Of a stretch of 64,000 nt of DNA, positions 18,221-29,464 are shown in pieces; positions within the stretch are counted from its first letter, which is position 1, and each line of letters begins with the position of its first letter. The translations under genes and the position numbers were made by a program. The stretch comes from SHZI01 sp031395645 (GTDB taxonomy: Bacteria > Pseudomonadota > Gammaproteobacteria > Steroidobacterales > GCA-2729495), in the NCBI GenBank assembly GCA_031395645.1, contig JANNJM010000098.1, forward strand, positions 1-64,000, read 5' to 3'. The notes below the pieces were generated by a model. That model was given only the letters and a program-made list of their open reading frames with translations. It had not been told where the DNA came from and searched no databases.

Positions 18221-18253
18221 CCGGCTCATCCGGCCACCAGAGCCGGTTTTTTT
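18221..18253 (+). terminator. Terminator-like hairpin in the rpsU leader
   Basis: CCGGCTC (18221-18227) pairs with GAGCCGG (18240-18246), and a run of seven T follows (18247-18253). This has the form of an intrinsic terminator on the plus strand, yet it lies at the predicted start of the rpsU-dnaG-rpoD transcript. It may act as an attenuator or end transcripts entering from upstream. Confidence 0.6.
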
Positions 18254-18312
18254 CGCCCGCCGGCCCATTTTGGGACCGCGCTACAGGGCCACTACCGTTA
18301 AGGAACAGGACC

Positions 18313-18528
18313 TTGCCCGGCGTTCGAGTACGAGAAAACGAGCATTTTGACGCCGCCCTCCGGCGTTTCAAGCGTGCCTGCGAAAAGGCGGGGGTCCTCA
18401 CGGAACTCCGTCGTCGCGAGTTCTATGAAAAGCCCACTCAGGAACGGAAGCGCAAGAAAGCGGCCGCCGTCAAGCGGCAGCAGAAGCGCAGCGCCCGGGA
18501 GACCAACCGGCGCAAGCGGCTCTACTGA
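18313..18528 (+). CDS. rpsU: 30S ribosomal protein S21
   Basis: This 71-residue, very basic protein matches bS21, which helps 30S subunits recognise mRNA. Conserved segments are VRENEHFDAALRRFKRACEKAGV and RRREFYEKPTQERKRKK, ending in KRLY. The start codon is TTG at 18313: no ATG or GTG is available at the conserved N-terminus (PGVRVRENE), and AGGAACAGGA lies directly upstream. It is the first gene of the macromolecular synthesis operon and is followed after 11 nt by the yqeY-like gene. The rare start codon may limit its translation relative to the rest of the operon. Confidence 0.95.
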   Translation: MPGVRVRENEHFDAALRRFKRACEKAGVLTELRRREFYEKPTQERKRKKAAAVKRQQKRSARETNRRKRLY

Positions 18529-18539
18529 TTCCCGAGTCA

Positions 18540-19001
18540 GTGACCCCTGTGTCAGCTCTGAAGGCCCGCGTCACGGACGACATGAAGTCCGCTATGCGGG
18601 CGGGCGAAAAGGATCGACTCGTCACCATCCGAATGCTGCTTGCGGCGATCAAGCAACGCGAGGTGGATGAGAGGACCGACACCACTGACACGGCCGTGCT
18701 GCAGATTCTCGAAAAACTGATCAAACAGCGGCGGGAATCGGCTACCCAGTTTGCGGCCGGCAACCGCCCGGATCTCGAAGCCAAGGAACTTGGTGAGATC
18801 ACGCTTCTCCAGGGCTACCTGCCGGCGGCGTTGTCACCCTCGGAACTCGACGCCCTCATCAGCGAGGTCATGGCCGCGACCGGTGCCAATGCCATGAAAG
18901 ACATGGGCAAGGTCATGGCCGGATTGCGCGAAAAGGCCCAGGGGCGCGCAGACTTCGCTACCATTGGCGAGCAGGTCAAGGCCCGACTCGCGCCAAAATA
19001 A
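18540..19001 (+). CDS. GatB/YqeY domain protein
   Basis: This 153-residue protein is a stand-alone YqeY family member, related to the tail domain of the tRNA amidotransferase subunit GatB. Helical segments AIKQREVDER and LIKQRRESATQFAAGNRPDL are typical, as is QGYLPAALSPSELD. Its molecular role is not settled; tRNA binding is suspected from the family. The start is GTG at 18540 or GTG at 18549. It is inserted between rpsU and dnaG, an arrangement found in several proteobacteria, so it is transcribed with translation and replication genes. Confidence 0.92.
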   Translation: MTPVSALKARVTDDMKSAMRAGEKDRLVTIRMLLAAIKQREVDERTDTTDTAVLQILEKLIKQRRESATQFAAGNRPDLEAKELGEITLLQGYLPAALSPSELDALISEVMAATGANAMKDMGKVMAGLREKAQGRADFATIGEQVKARLAPK

Positions 19002-19091
19002 GCGACGACTGAAACTCGAACTAGAATAAGCCCCGACGACGAACTTAAGGGGCATCCAGGCAAACCCGATTCAGGAGGCGGGCCCTCGGCT

Positions 19092-20888
19092 GTGAGCGGT
19101 CTCATTCCCCAGGACTTCATTGACGACCTGGTCCAGCGTGCGGATATCGTCGAGGTTGTGGGCTCGCGGGTTCCCCTCATCAAGGCAGGCCGGGAATACA
19201 AGGCACGCTGCCCGTTCCACTCCGAAAAAACGCCCTCTTTCTGGGTCAGCCCGCAGAAGGGTTTCTACCACTGCTTCGGCTGCGGCGCGCACGGCACGGC
19301 TCTCAGTTTCCTCATGGAGTACGAGCGTCTCGAGTTCCCGGTGGCTGTCGAGGAACTGGCGCGGAGTGTCGGCGTTGACGTGCCACGTACAGACTCCGGC
19401 GAGCGGGTATCCCTGGAGCCGCTCTACGCCATGCTCGACAAGGCGGCCCAGATTTTCAGACAGGCGCTGCGCGACCACCCAACACCCATCGAATACCTGA
19501 AACAACGCGGCCTGGATGGCGAAACCGCGCGCGAATTCGGCATCGGCTACGCACCACTCGCGTGGGACACCCTGCTGGCTGCCTGCGGCAACAGCGAAGA
19601 CGACCGCCAGCAACTGCTCGGCGCGGGCCTTACCGTACCGCGGGACACGGGCGGCTTCTACGATCGCTTCCGCGACCGGATCATGTTCCCGATTCGGGAC
19701 TCGCGGGGGCGGACGATGGCTTTTGGCGGCCGCATTCTCGCCACAGGCGAACCCAAATACCTGAATTCGCCAGAAACCCCGCTATTTCACAAAGGCCGGG
19801 AATTGTACGGCCTCTATGAAGCACGCCGGGCGGAACGCAAGCTTGAAAGGCTGCTGGTCGTCGAAGGCTACATGGACGTTGTGATGCTGGCCGCTCACGG
19901 GATCCGCAATGCGGTTGGCACGCTCGGTACGTCCACGACCAGCGAACACCTGCGGCGGCTGTTCAGTGTCGTTCCCGAAGTGATCTTCTGTTTTGATGGG
20001 GACCGCGCCGGCCGCGATGCCGCCTGGCGTGCCCTGCAGGTAAGCCTGCCGTCGCTGCTTGACGGCCGTCAAGTCCGCTTTCTGCTGTTGCCTGATGGCG
20101 AGGATCCGGACTCGCTCGTCCGCCGCGAAGGTGCCGCGTTGTTCGGCGCACGTCTGGCGCAAAGCATTCCACTGTCCGACTTCTTTCTCGACTCCCTCAG
20201 CGCAGATGTGGACCTCCGGAGCCTGGACGGCAAGGCCCGTCTGGCTGCACTGGCGAAACCTCTGCTCAGCCAGCTGCCCGAAGGCGTCTACCGGGAGTTG
20301 CTGACGACGGAACTCGCCCGGCGGGTTGGCCTTCCCAGGGACCGCCTGGATGCCCTGCTGGGCAACCCCGCTACTGCGGTTGCCAATACCGGGTCGCGAG
20401 CGCCCGCCAAGCCTCCGGGACCTGCCCGCCGGCCGGCCGCCGCCGGCACCCGCGGTTCGCTGAGCCGGCAGGCCATCGCGCTGCTGATCCACTACCCCGG
20501 CGTGGCGCATGACGTGCCGCTACCCGCGGACCTCGAAGCCTCCGGACAACGCGGCGTGGAACTCCTTCGCGAACTGCACGCCCTGGCCCGCAGCCGGCCC
20601 GATATCTCGCCACCAATACTGCTGGAACGCTTCAGGGAACGACCAGAGCTGCCCCATCTGGCCCAGCTGCTGACCGAGGAGGCGCTGGTCAGTGCGGAGG
20701 GGGCCGCCGCCGAATTCCTCGGTTGCCTGGACCGGCTGCAATCGGCCGCAACGCAACAAGAATTGGCTCGCCTGCTGGAGAAAGCGGGTCAGGAAGCCCT
20801 TTCGGTGGTGGAGCGGGAACGCCTGGCCACGCTCCAACGAACAGTGGTGGCGGGCGGAGCGATGGCCCGCAGCGGCACCTCGCCCTGA
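19092..20888 (+). CDS. dnaG: DNA primase
   Basis: DnaG makes RNA primers for the replication fork. The 598-residue protein has the N-terminal CHC2 zinc finger (CPFHSEKTPSF ... FHCFGCG-type pattern seen as YHCFGCGAHG), the catalytic core with a TOPRIM fold (LLVVEGYMDVVML and FCFDGDRAGRDAAWRAL), and a helical C-terminal helicase-binding domain. An alanine/proline-rich linker separates core and C-terminal domain near residues 430-455. The start is GTG 19092; AGGAGG lies somewhat far upstream (about 13 nt). The 90-nt gap from the yqeY-like gene may hold a secondary promoter (TAGAAT near 19023). Confidence 0.96.
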   Translation: MSGLIPQDFIDDLVQRADIVEVVGSRVPLIKAGREYKARCPFHSEKTPSFWVSPQKGFYHCFGCGAHGTALSFLMEYERLEFPVAVEELARSVGVDVPRTDSGERVSLEPLYAMLDKAAQIFRQALRDHPTPIEYLKQRGLDGETAREFGIGYAPLAWDTLLAACGNSEDDRQQLLGAGLTVPRDTGGFYDRFRDRIMFPIRDSRGRTMAFGGRILATGEPKYLNSPETPLFHKGRELYGLYEARRAERKLERLLVVEGYMDVVMLAAHGIRNAVGTLGTSTTSEHLRRLFSVVPEVIFCFDGDRAGRDAAWRALQVSLPSLLDGRQVRFLLLPDGEDPDSLVRREGAALFGARLAQSIPLSDFFLDSLSADVDLRSLDGKARLAALAKPLLSQLPEGVYRELLTTELARRVGLPRDRLDALLGNPATAVANTGSRAPAKPPGPARRPAAAGTRGSLSRQAIALLIHYPGVAHDVPLPADLEASGQRGVELLRELHALARSRPDISPPILLERFRERPELPHLAQLLTEEALVSAEGAAAEFLGCLDRLQSAATQQELARLLEKAGQEALSVVERERLATLQRTVVAGGAMARSGTSP

Positions 20889-20986
20889 AGTTCCGGGCTG
20901 GAGGTGCCGATACGCAGTCGCGGTCCTGTACAATAAACGGCTTTTATTTGATCAACGCTTAATTTTTCAACGCTGAGGGCTGACGA

Positions 20987-22840
<1,854 letters not shown>

Positions 22841-22843
22841 GCC

Positions 22844-22869
22844 GTAGGAGGGCCTTCAGGCGCTCCTAC
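22844..22869. repeat. REP-like repeat between convergent rpoD and the glutamate-synthase-like gene
   Basis: GTAGGAG at 22844 pairs with CTCCTAC ending at 22869, with the GCCTTCAGGC core between them, forming a complete hairpin. This copy is symmetrical at both ends. It may serve as a bidirectional transcript-end structure between two converging genes, although no T-run follows. Confidence 0.75.
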
Positions 22870-24418
22870 CGACGGTAGAGGATAGAGTTCGTCCAGCGGC
22901 ACTGAGCGGCCGTTGCTCTGCACCACCCGGCAATGCTCCCGCCGGAGCTGCCGTGCCTCAAGAGCACCACAGGAATGAGCAATGACGCTCACCTCCTTCT
23001 CCATGTTCCGCTGGTAGCGCATCACCCGGGCGGCCTTGTCGGCCGGCACGAGACCGCGCTGCAGGCGCGGGTCATGGGTCGTAATGCCTGTCGGACAGGT
23101 GTTCTGATTGCAGCGCAGAGCCTGGATACACCCCAGGGCGAACATGAACCCGCGGGCTGTCGTCACGAAGTCGGCGCCCATGCACAGGGCCCAGGCAACA
23201 TTCGCGGGCGTCGTCAGCTTGCCGCTGGCGATGAGTCGGATACGGTCCTTGAGCCTGTATTGGTGCAACAGATCCACGACCAGCGGGAGGCTCTCGCGGA
23301 TCGGCAGGCCCACATTATCGATCAGCGCCATCGGCGCTGCCCCGGTGCCGCCGTCACCCGAATCGAGAGTGATGAAATCCGGAGCCGATTGCAGTCCCCT
23401 GCTACGGATCTCCTGAAACAGTTCCTCGAGCCAGAAGGTAGAGCCGACCACCATTTTGAAGCCCACAGGCTTGCCCGTGATCTCGCGCACGTGGCCCACG
23501 AAATCCAGCAGCTCGTGGCTATCGCGGATGTCGGTATGCCGATTCGGGCTCAGGGAATCCTGCCCGGCGGGAATGCCACGGATCAGGGCAATTTCCCGAG
23601 TCACTTTACCACCGGGGAGAATCCCACCCTTGCCAGGCTTGGCGCCCTGGCTCAGCTTGACCTCGATCATGCGGACCTGGGAATGGCTGGCGAGATTCCG
23701 TAGCTTGCCCTCGTCGAGCTGACCCTCGTCGTCCCGGCAGCCGTACTTGGCAGTACCCATCTGGAAAACGAGGTCCGCGCCGCCATCCAGGTGGTACGGA
23801 GCGAGGCCGCCCTCCCCCGTATTGAGCCAGCAGCCCGCCGCCTTGGCACCTCGCGACAGGGCCTCGACCGCCGGCTTCGAGATGGCCCCGAAGCTCATGG
23901 CCGAAATATGAAAGAAGCGGTCGGTGGTGTACGGCGTTCGGCAGTTTGGGCCGATGGTCACGGCTGCAGTTGGCTGATGCTCGTCATCCAGGCCGGGAAA
24001 CGCTGCGTTAACAAAGATGGCCGTGCCGGCTGGACGGAGGTCACGTGTCGATCCGAACGCAACCGTGCTATCCACTCCCTTCGCGGCACGATACGCCCAC
24101 GCCCGTTCCGCCCGGTTGAACGGCAACTCCTCCCGGTCCATCGCGAAAAAGTACTGGCGGAAGAATTCTCCGAGGGACTCGAACCCATAGCGAAACCTGC
24201 CGACTACGGGGTAGTTGCGGCGGATGGCATGGGTGGTCTGCGTGATATCGACCACATACATCACCGCCACTGAGACTGCGCAGAGGCCCAGGGCAATGAC
24301 GAACAATGCCGAAAAAATGCTGAGGATGTCAGATACGAGACCCAAGGTTGCTCACCGCCCGAAAGCCAGTGCCTAGTCTCGATCAGCAACTACCGTGCTG
24401 CTGCGACGCTGCGCACAC

Positions 24419-25366
24419 TCAGGGCGATAGCGAGAAGGCGCACTCCAGCGGCAGGTGGTCTGAACCAACCGGCGGTCCGGTCGCAGCGCGGGTCACCAAC
24501 ACGTTGTCACTGACGAGGCAGTGGTCGATCGCGATCCACACGGGCACGGGCAAGGCAGGCCAGGTGTAGTGGAGGCCGAAGGGGCGACGCCCGTCCCTGA
24601 GACCTGTGTCACGAAGCAGATCGCGAAAAAATGGCGAGAAGGGTGTGCTGTTGAAGTCGCCCGCGACGATCTTGGGTATGGCAGGATCCGCCGCAGCAAC
24701 CCGCGCAGCCAGCCTGCGAAGCTGGGTATTCCGTTGCGCCGCCTGCCGCTGGCTGGGTGGGGACGCCAGGTGCACCGCGTACACCTCAGCCCGCCCGCCG
24801 GGCAGCTGCAGCAGAATGCGCAGGTGGGAACTCTGGTCGTCGCCGAGATCCAGGTCTTCAACGTCCTCAAAAGGGTACTTCGAGTACACGGCGATGCCCC
24901 ATTGATTCCACCGGTCGCGCAGAGCGAAATAGGGGTAGGCCTGCTCGAGCACAGCGAGCTTCTGCCGCCAGCGCGGCGTGAACTCCGAAAGCACGACGAT
25001 GTCGGCCGCTTGCCGAGTAAGGAAGGCCCGCGCGCCGGTGGGGTCTTCCTGGGTATAAAGGAGATTGAGGGCAACCAGATTCACCGGCAAATTGGCAGCC
25101 ACCGTGCTGGCAGGTGCTGCGATGAGCCCAGGCAGGTAAGGTGCAATCGCGATGACGTTCGGCACGGCGGCGAGCAGCGCCACACTGGCCCATGGCCACA
25201 GCCTCAATCCGAGACAGACTGCGGCCGCCACCAACTGCGCCACCAGATACTGGACGGGAAAATGAGTCAGCAGCTCGAGCAGCCAGCCTGCACGTGCGCC
25301 TAGCGAGCCGACCGTGGTCAGCGTCGTCACGACGATGACCAGAATGGCGAGGCGGGCAAGTATCAC
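24419..25366 (-). CDS. Membrane-anchored endonuclease/exonuclease/phosphatase family protein
   Basis: A 315-residue protein with three predicted N-terminal membrane helices (about residues 1-85) and a C-terminal EEP (DNase I-like) domain. Domain motifs include NLLY near residue 100, GDFNSTPFSPFFRDLL with the catalytic Asp and Asn, IDHCLVS and SDHLPLECAF with the catalytic Asp-His pair. The catalytic domain probably faces the periplasm, as in related YafD-like proteins. The substrate (nucleic acid, phospholipid or phosphoinositide-like) cannot be told. It lies 52 nt from the divergent-facing end of its neighbour and shares no obvious operon partner. Confidence 0.88.
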   Translation of the reverse strand: MILARLAILVIVVTTLTTVGSLGARAGWLLELLTHFPVQYLVAQLVAAAVCLGLRLWPWASVALLAAVPNVIAIAPYLPGLIAAPASTVAANLPVNLVALNLLYTQEDPTGARAFLTRQAADIVVLSEFTPRWRQKLAVLEQAYPYFALRDRWNQWGIAVYSKYPFEDVEDLDLGDDQSSHLRILLQLPGGRAEVYAVHLASPPSQRQAAQRNTQLRRLAARVAAADPAIPKIVAGDFNSTPFSPFFRDLLRDTGLRDGRRPFGLHYTWPALPVPVWIAIDHCLVSDNVLVTRAATGPPVGSDHLPLECAFSLSP

Positions 25367-25396
25367 GTCTGGCCTACTCCATTGCCTGACGCTGAC

Positions 25397-26080
25397 TTAA
25401 GTTCGGTCGCCAGCGCGCTTCTGGTGTTTCTGGCGCCACACCTTCCGAAATGTACGCGCGCTGACCTTGCGCCACACGCGGCGAACAATGCGGGCGCTGT
25501 CCTCCAGCGCGGTGGGCTGGTAGTAGCGAAGGTCCTCGGGCTCAATCAGGTCGTACCGGCGGCGGTACTTCAGCTTCACCCAGGCGTTGAGATCCATCTG
25601 GCACGCCTGCCGGAAGAGGAAGCGATTCCACCATCCGCCGCCTGGCTTCTGCAGGACTGCAGATCCGAAATCCAGCACGACCGGTTCGCCGTCAGGACTG
25701 ATGAGGAGGTTGCCGCGCCGCTTGAGATCCGCGTGGGCAACGCCGGCAGTGTGGAGGGCCAGGATCAGTGCCTTCAGGCTTGAGAAGTAGCGGGCACGGT
25801 CTCTAAGGGCGGGCACCGTCTCCCGGTAGGTCTCACCGGGCACAAATTCCAGCTCGAGCGTGTCATCCGCCTGCAGGCCGAAACAACGGGGAATTCCCGG
25901 GATACCCGCGACGCGTTCGTAGACCGTGTGCTCCCGGCGCAGCATCGCCACCCGCAGTCGGCGGGCAATCCTGCCGCCCATGGCCTGCTTGAATACGCGG
26001 CGATCGGCGCCCGTGCCACGCACGAAGACGGCGCCCTGGTAGCCACGGCTCAGGAAATCCCCGGGATCCGGGTCCGCCAC
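25397..26080 (-). CDS. Small RIO/LPS-kinase-like protein kinase
   Basis: The protein (227 residues from GTG 26080) has a compact kinase fold. The phosphate-anchor-like GYQGAVFVRG is followed by the probable ATP lysine in RVFKQA, the catalytic loop HADLKRRGN and the metal-binding DFGSAV. This resembles RIO1-type and lipopolysaccharide-kinase families. GTG 26080 is chosen because it starts two bases after the stop of the upstream methyltransferase gene; the frame extends further upstream only by overlapping that gene out of frame. The target is unknown. The C-terminus is highly basic (RKVSARTFRKVWRQKHQKR), which could mean membrane or RNA contact. Confidence 0.82.
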   Translation of the reverse strand: MADPDPGDFLSRGYQGAVFVRGTGADRRVFKQAMGGRIARRLRVAMLRREHTVYERVAGIPGIPRCFGLQADDTLELEFVPGETYRETVPALRDRARYFSSLKALILALHTAGVAHADLKRRGNLLISPDGEPVVLDFGSAVLQKPGGGWWNRFLFRQACQMDLNAWVKLKYRRRYDLIEPEDLRYYQPTALEDSARIVRRVWRKVSARTFRKVWRQKHQKRAGDRT

Positions 26081-26082
26081 GG

Positions 26083-26664
26083 CTAGACCCGCGTGCCGAT
26101 CCACCCGATGCAGATCAGCGTGAAGGCGATAACGACGGGTTCGGCATTCTGCCGGACGGAGGTCATGAATGACCAGCTGGCCGGACCCAGGGCCCGGAAG
26201 CCGCGTGGTATTACGGCGGGAACGGTCCGGCTCCATTGCTCCCAGGGGGCGCCAAAGATCCGATGCAGCTTGCGATCCTCGTACTCGATGGCGGTCGGGT
26301 AGTAGAACCACCAGAAGGCAATAGCCACCAGCGGCGCCCACCACTGGCCACAGGCGAGCGTGAACCCAATCAGAACCAGCAGGTTGCCCGTGTACAACGG
26401 ATGACGAACGAGCGCGTAGGGGCCGTCCGTCGCCAGCTGCTGATTCTTGACGATGTAACCGGAGGCATAGACCCGGACCAGGCAACCCAGCACCACGATC
26501 AATGCCCCGGCCATGAACAGCAGCGGTGTCGGGCGGGAGAACCAGGCCAGGACCGGCATCAGCGCAAGACCGAGACCCTGGCGCATCGCTTCCTGATGGC
26601 GCAGTTCGCGGACGAGGCCGGGCAGGCCGGGCAGTGGTGGGAGATCAGCGGTGCGATTGGCCAT
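26083..26664 (-). CDS. Isoprenylcysteine/phospholipid methyltransferase-like membrane protein
   Basis: This 193-residue integral membrane protein has four to five hydrophobic segments and the ICMT/PEMT-type signature YALVRHPLYTGNLLVLIG followed by the YEDRKLHRIFGAPWEQW block, which in the family binds S-adenosylmethionine. It may methylate a lipid or small membrane-bound acceptor. It is translationally adjacent to the small kinase gene (2-nt gap), suggesting shared function or expression. A tRNA gene lies about 80 nt upstream on the other strand. Confidence 0.85.
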   Translation of the reverse strand: MANRTADLPPLPGLPGLVRELRHQEAMRQGLGLALMPVLAWFSRPTPLLFMAGALIVVLGCLVRVYASGYIVKNQQLATDGPYALVRHPLYTGNLLVLIGFTLACGQWWAPLVAIAFWWFYYPTAIEYEDRKLHRIFGAPWEQWSRTVPAVIPRGFRALGPASWSFMTSVRQNAEPVVIAFTLICIGWIGTRV

Positions 26665-26741
26665 GGGTATTAAGTGTAGTCCGCGGAGTGCTCGTGAGGG
26701 GAACCCGAGGACCGTTTCAGGGCTGATAGAATTCGCAGCAC

Positions 26742-26818
26742 GGGCCTGTAGCTCAATTGGTTAGAGCAGGAGACTCATAATCTCTTGGTTCCAGGTTCAA
26801 GTCCTGGCGGGCCCACCA
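26742..26818 (+). tRNA. tRNA-Ile2 (anticodon CAU, read as LAU after TilS modification)
   Basis: The 77 bases fold into a full cloverleaf: acceptor GGGCCTG/CGGGCCC with one G-U pair, D stem GCTC/GAGC, anticodon arm GGAGA-CTCATAA-TCTCT, and T arm with GGTTCAAGTCC. The CCA end is encoded (26816-26818). The anticodon is CAT. Elongator tRNA-Met also has CAT, but the ACTCATAATCnCTTGG pattern matches the minor isoleucine tRNA, which needs lysidine at C34 to read AUA. An extended -10 element (TGATAGAAT, 26724-26732) lies directly upstream, so transcription would start almost at the mature 5' end. Confidence 0.92.
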
Positions 26819-26826
26819 ACCACTGA

Positions 26827-26853
26827 CACCCGCCGGCACGATGCCGGCGGGTG
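26827..26853. terminator. Strong hairpin between the tRNA gene and the convergent RRM gene
   Basis: CACCCGCCGGC (26827-26837) and GCCGGCGGGTG (26843-26853) form a perfect 11-bp stem with a 5-base loop. The hairpin lies 8 bases after the tRNA and 12 bases after the RRM-gene stop. There is no T-run on either side, so it may work with Rho or serve as a processing or stability structure. Confidence 0.6.
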
Positions 26854-26865
26854 CTCACGTTCGTA

Positions 26866-27351
<486 letters not shown>

Positions 27352-27805
27352 GGCGGGTACCCTTATAACTCCTCAGTTGATGGACAGCACGAGAACAACG
27401 AAGCTCTGGACAGAAGAAGCTCTGGACAGAAGAAGCTGGCACGACAATGCGTGGGCGCGAGCAGAGCACACGTCCATGGTCCGAAAAGGCGAAGGGAAAA
27501 GTGCACGGGAGGAATGAAAGATCGTTGCGCGCGGCTTGTATGGAAATACGGGTCTGACCGCGATTCAAAAAGCGAGCGCCTAGCCTCTCCAGTAACGAAC
27601 ACCCGTACCGGCGACCGTCATGCATTGATCGGTGGCCTCGCAAGGACTCTAGCACGGGTTTTCCACCGATGCGATGGGCCGACCCGGGGCCCACAAAGCA
27701 CCGCAAAAGGCCCGGTTCAGGTTACTCCAGCTCCTAAAGACTCACCTTAAGGGCCGCCAGCCGCTTAGAATCCCGCCGGTTCGCCTGTCCCACAAGGATC
27801 AAGAC
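27352..27805. other. 454-nt intergenic region between the RRM gene and the amino-acid permease
   Basis: This gap lies between divergent genes and should hold both promoters. It contains the tandem repeat at 27401-27437 on the RRM side. The permease side has an AAGGATC ribosome site just before 27806. I see no convincing open reading frame, tRNA or terminator. The minus-strand part could be a long 5' leader of the RRM mRNA, as is common for cold-regulated messages. Confidence 0.5.
27401..27437. repeat. Tandem 16-nt repeat in the RRM gene leader
   Basis: AAGCTCTGGACAGAAG occurs twice without mismatch (27401-27416 and 27417-27432), and a third partial unit (AAGCT) follows. It lies 50-86 bases upstream of the RRM start codon, in the probable mRNA leader, where it reads CTTCTGTCCAGAGCTT. 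A role as a protein-binding or structural leader element is possible. Confidence 0.8.
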
Positions 27806-29425
27806 ATGTCTGAGACCTCAGGTGCCGTCGGCGTACCGGCGCGAGTGACCGGCCTGCGCCGTCTGTTCATCCGCAAGTCGGTAGCACAGATGCACGCGGA
27901 ACATGCCCAGGGCGAGCTCAAGCGCAGCCTCGGCGCGCTAAACCTGGTGCTGCTCGGGATCGGCTGCATCATCGGTACCGGCATCTTCGTCCTCACCGGC
28001 CGGGCAGCGGCGAATTTTGCCGGGCCCGGCATCATGATTTCCTTCGTCATTACCGGCGCCCTGTGCACGCTGGTGGCGCTCTGCTATGCCGAGCTGGCCT
28101 CCGCCGTGCCAGTGTCCGGGTCCGCCTACTCCTACTCCTATGCCGCGCTGGGTGAGCTGGCTGCCTGGGTGATGGGACTGCTCCTCGTCCTTGAGTACGG
28201 GCTTGCCGCGGCGACCGTGGCGGTGGGCTGGTCCGGTTACCTCGTGAGCCTGCTCCACGACATCGGCATCCAGATCGCGCCGGCGCTCACGGCGGCGCCA
28301 GGCGTCGAGATCAAGGAAGCGGGGGTCGTGATCGCGCAGGGGATTGTCAACCTGCCTGCCCTTCTCGCCATACTCGCGGTCACCGCGCTGCTGACGATCG
28401 GCATTTCGGAATCGACCACCGTCAACAATATTGTCGTCGCGATCAAGCTCACGGTCGTTATTGCCTTCATCGTGATCGGCAGCTTCTACGTGGACACCAG
28501 CCTGTGGGTACCGATGGTGCCCGCGGAGATCCCGGCGCCACCCGTGGGGACTCCCCGTGGGATCTGGGCCGATATCTGGCGTGCGCTCGTGGACGTCGTC
28601 ACCGGCCAGAACACCTCCCGCTACGGTATCGGCGGGCTCATCTCAGGGGCCGCCACGATCTTCTTCGCCTACATTGGCTTCGAAGCGGTCTCGACGGCGG
28701 GCGCGGAATCCAAGAATCCGTCCAGGGACATGCCGATTGGCATCCTGGGATCACTGCTGGTCTGCACCGTCCTCTACATCCTCACCGCAGCCGTCCTCGT
28801 GGGCATCGTGCCCTACACCGAACTTGACGACCCGGCCCCGATCGCCAAGGCCGTCAACATGATTGGCCTGCCCTGGTTCGCGATTCTGGTGAAGGTTGGC
28901 GCCATCGCGGGCCTGTCTTCCGTAATGCTCGTGCTGCTCTACGGGCAGACCCGGATCTTCTACACGATGGCCCGGGACGGCCTGCTGCCTGCACCGCTCG
29001 CGGCGGTGCACCCGAAGTTCCGCACGCCGTGGATCAACACACTGATCGTCGGCAGCCTGGCAGCGGCGAGCGCCGGCCTGGTGCCACTCGGCTCCCTGGC
29101 CAACCTCACCAACGTGGGCGCACTGGCGGCATTTGCCATCGTCTGCCTGACCGTGCTGTACCTGCGGTTCGCGGCACCCGAGATGAAACGCCCGTTCAGA
29201 ACTCCATTTTTTCCGTTGACACCGATTCTGGGTACGCTGATGTGCCTGTTCCTGCTGATGTCGCTTATGGCGAATCCGGAGACCCGTGGATTCTTTGGAA
29301 TCTATCTGCTCGGCGGGCTGGTGGTCTACTTCCTGTACGGATACCGGCACTCAAAGCTTGGCAAGGGCGAGATCGTCATCGGTGCGGAGCCCATGCCGGA
29401 TCATCCGCAGAGGCTGGATACCTGA
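27806..29425 (+). CDS. APC-superfamily cationic amino-acid permease
   Basis: The 539-residue protein has about 12-14 membrane helices. TM1 carries the APC substrate and sodium-site motif (GIGCIIGTGIFVLTG), and the next segments (YAELASAVPVSGSAYSYSY) are typical of the cationic amino acid transporter (CAT) group. FFAYIGFEAVSTAGAESKNP is the conserved TM6 block. ATG 27806 is preceded by AAGGA at the right distance; an in-frame extension upstream lacks homology-like sequence. It likely imports basic or neutral amino acids by proton coupling. The stop is followed after 17 nt by a REP-like repeat. Confidence 0.92.
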   Translation: MSETSGAVGVPARVTGLRRLFIRKSVAQMHAEHAQGELKRSLGALNLVLLGIGCIIGTGIFVLTGRAAANFAGPGIMISFVITGALCTLVALCYAELASAVPVSGSAYSYSYAALGELAAWVMGLLLVLEYGLAAATVAVGWSGYLVSLLHDIGIQIAPALTAAPGVEIKEAGVVIAQGIVNLPALLAILAVTALLTIGISESTTVNNIVVAIKLTVVIAFIVIGSFYVDTSLWVPMVPAEIPAPPVGTPRGIWADIWRALVDVVTGQNTSRYGIGGLISGAATIFFAYIGFEAVSTAGAESKNPSRDMPIGILGSLLVCTVLYILTAAVLVGIVPYTELDDPAPIAKAVNMIGLPWFAILVKVGAIAGLSSVMLVLLYGQTRIFYTMARDGLLPAPLAAVHPKFRTPWINTLIVGSLAAASAGLVPLGSLANLTNVGALAAFAIVCLTVLYLRFAAPEMKRPFRTPFFPLTPILGTLMCLFLLMSLMANPETRGFFGIYLLGGLVVYFLYGYRHSKLGKGEIVIGAEPMPDHPQRLDT

Positions 29426-29442
29426 GCGATGCGGGGTCGGGG

Positions 29443-29464
29443 TCGCGCCTGAAGGCGCTCCTAC
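29443..29464 (-). repeat. REP-like repeat overlapping the end of the PQQ dehydrogenase gene
   Basis: A full copy of the family (TCGCGCCTGAAGGCG + CTCCTAC). CTA at 29461-29463 within it is the TAG stop of the minus-strand gene, and the repeat separates that gene from the convergent permease. Confidence 0.8.

Noticed and set aside
26081..26485. Long N-terminal extension of the small kinase
   Set aside because: It overlaps the methyltransferase gene out of frame. GTG 26080 gives an economical start two bases after that gene's stop.
26742..26818. Elongator tRNA-Met instead of tRNA-Ile2
   Set aside because: The CAT anticodon alone fits both, but the anticodon-stem and variable-region pattern resembles minor isoleucine tRNAs. 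The TilS identity test was not possible here, so some doubt remains.
27401..27437. CRISPR-like repeat in the RRM leader
   Set aside because: Two head-to-tail 16-base units without spacers and no cas genes.
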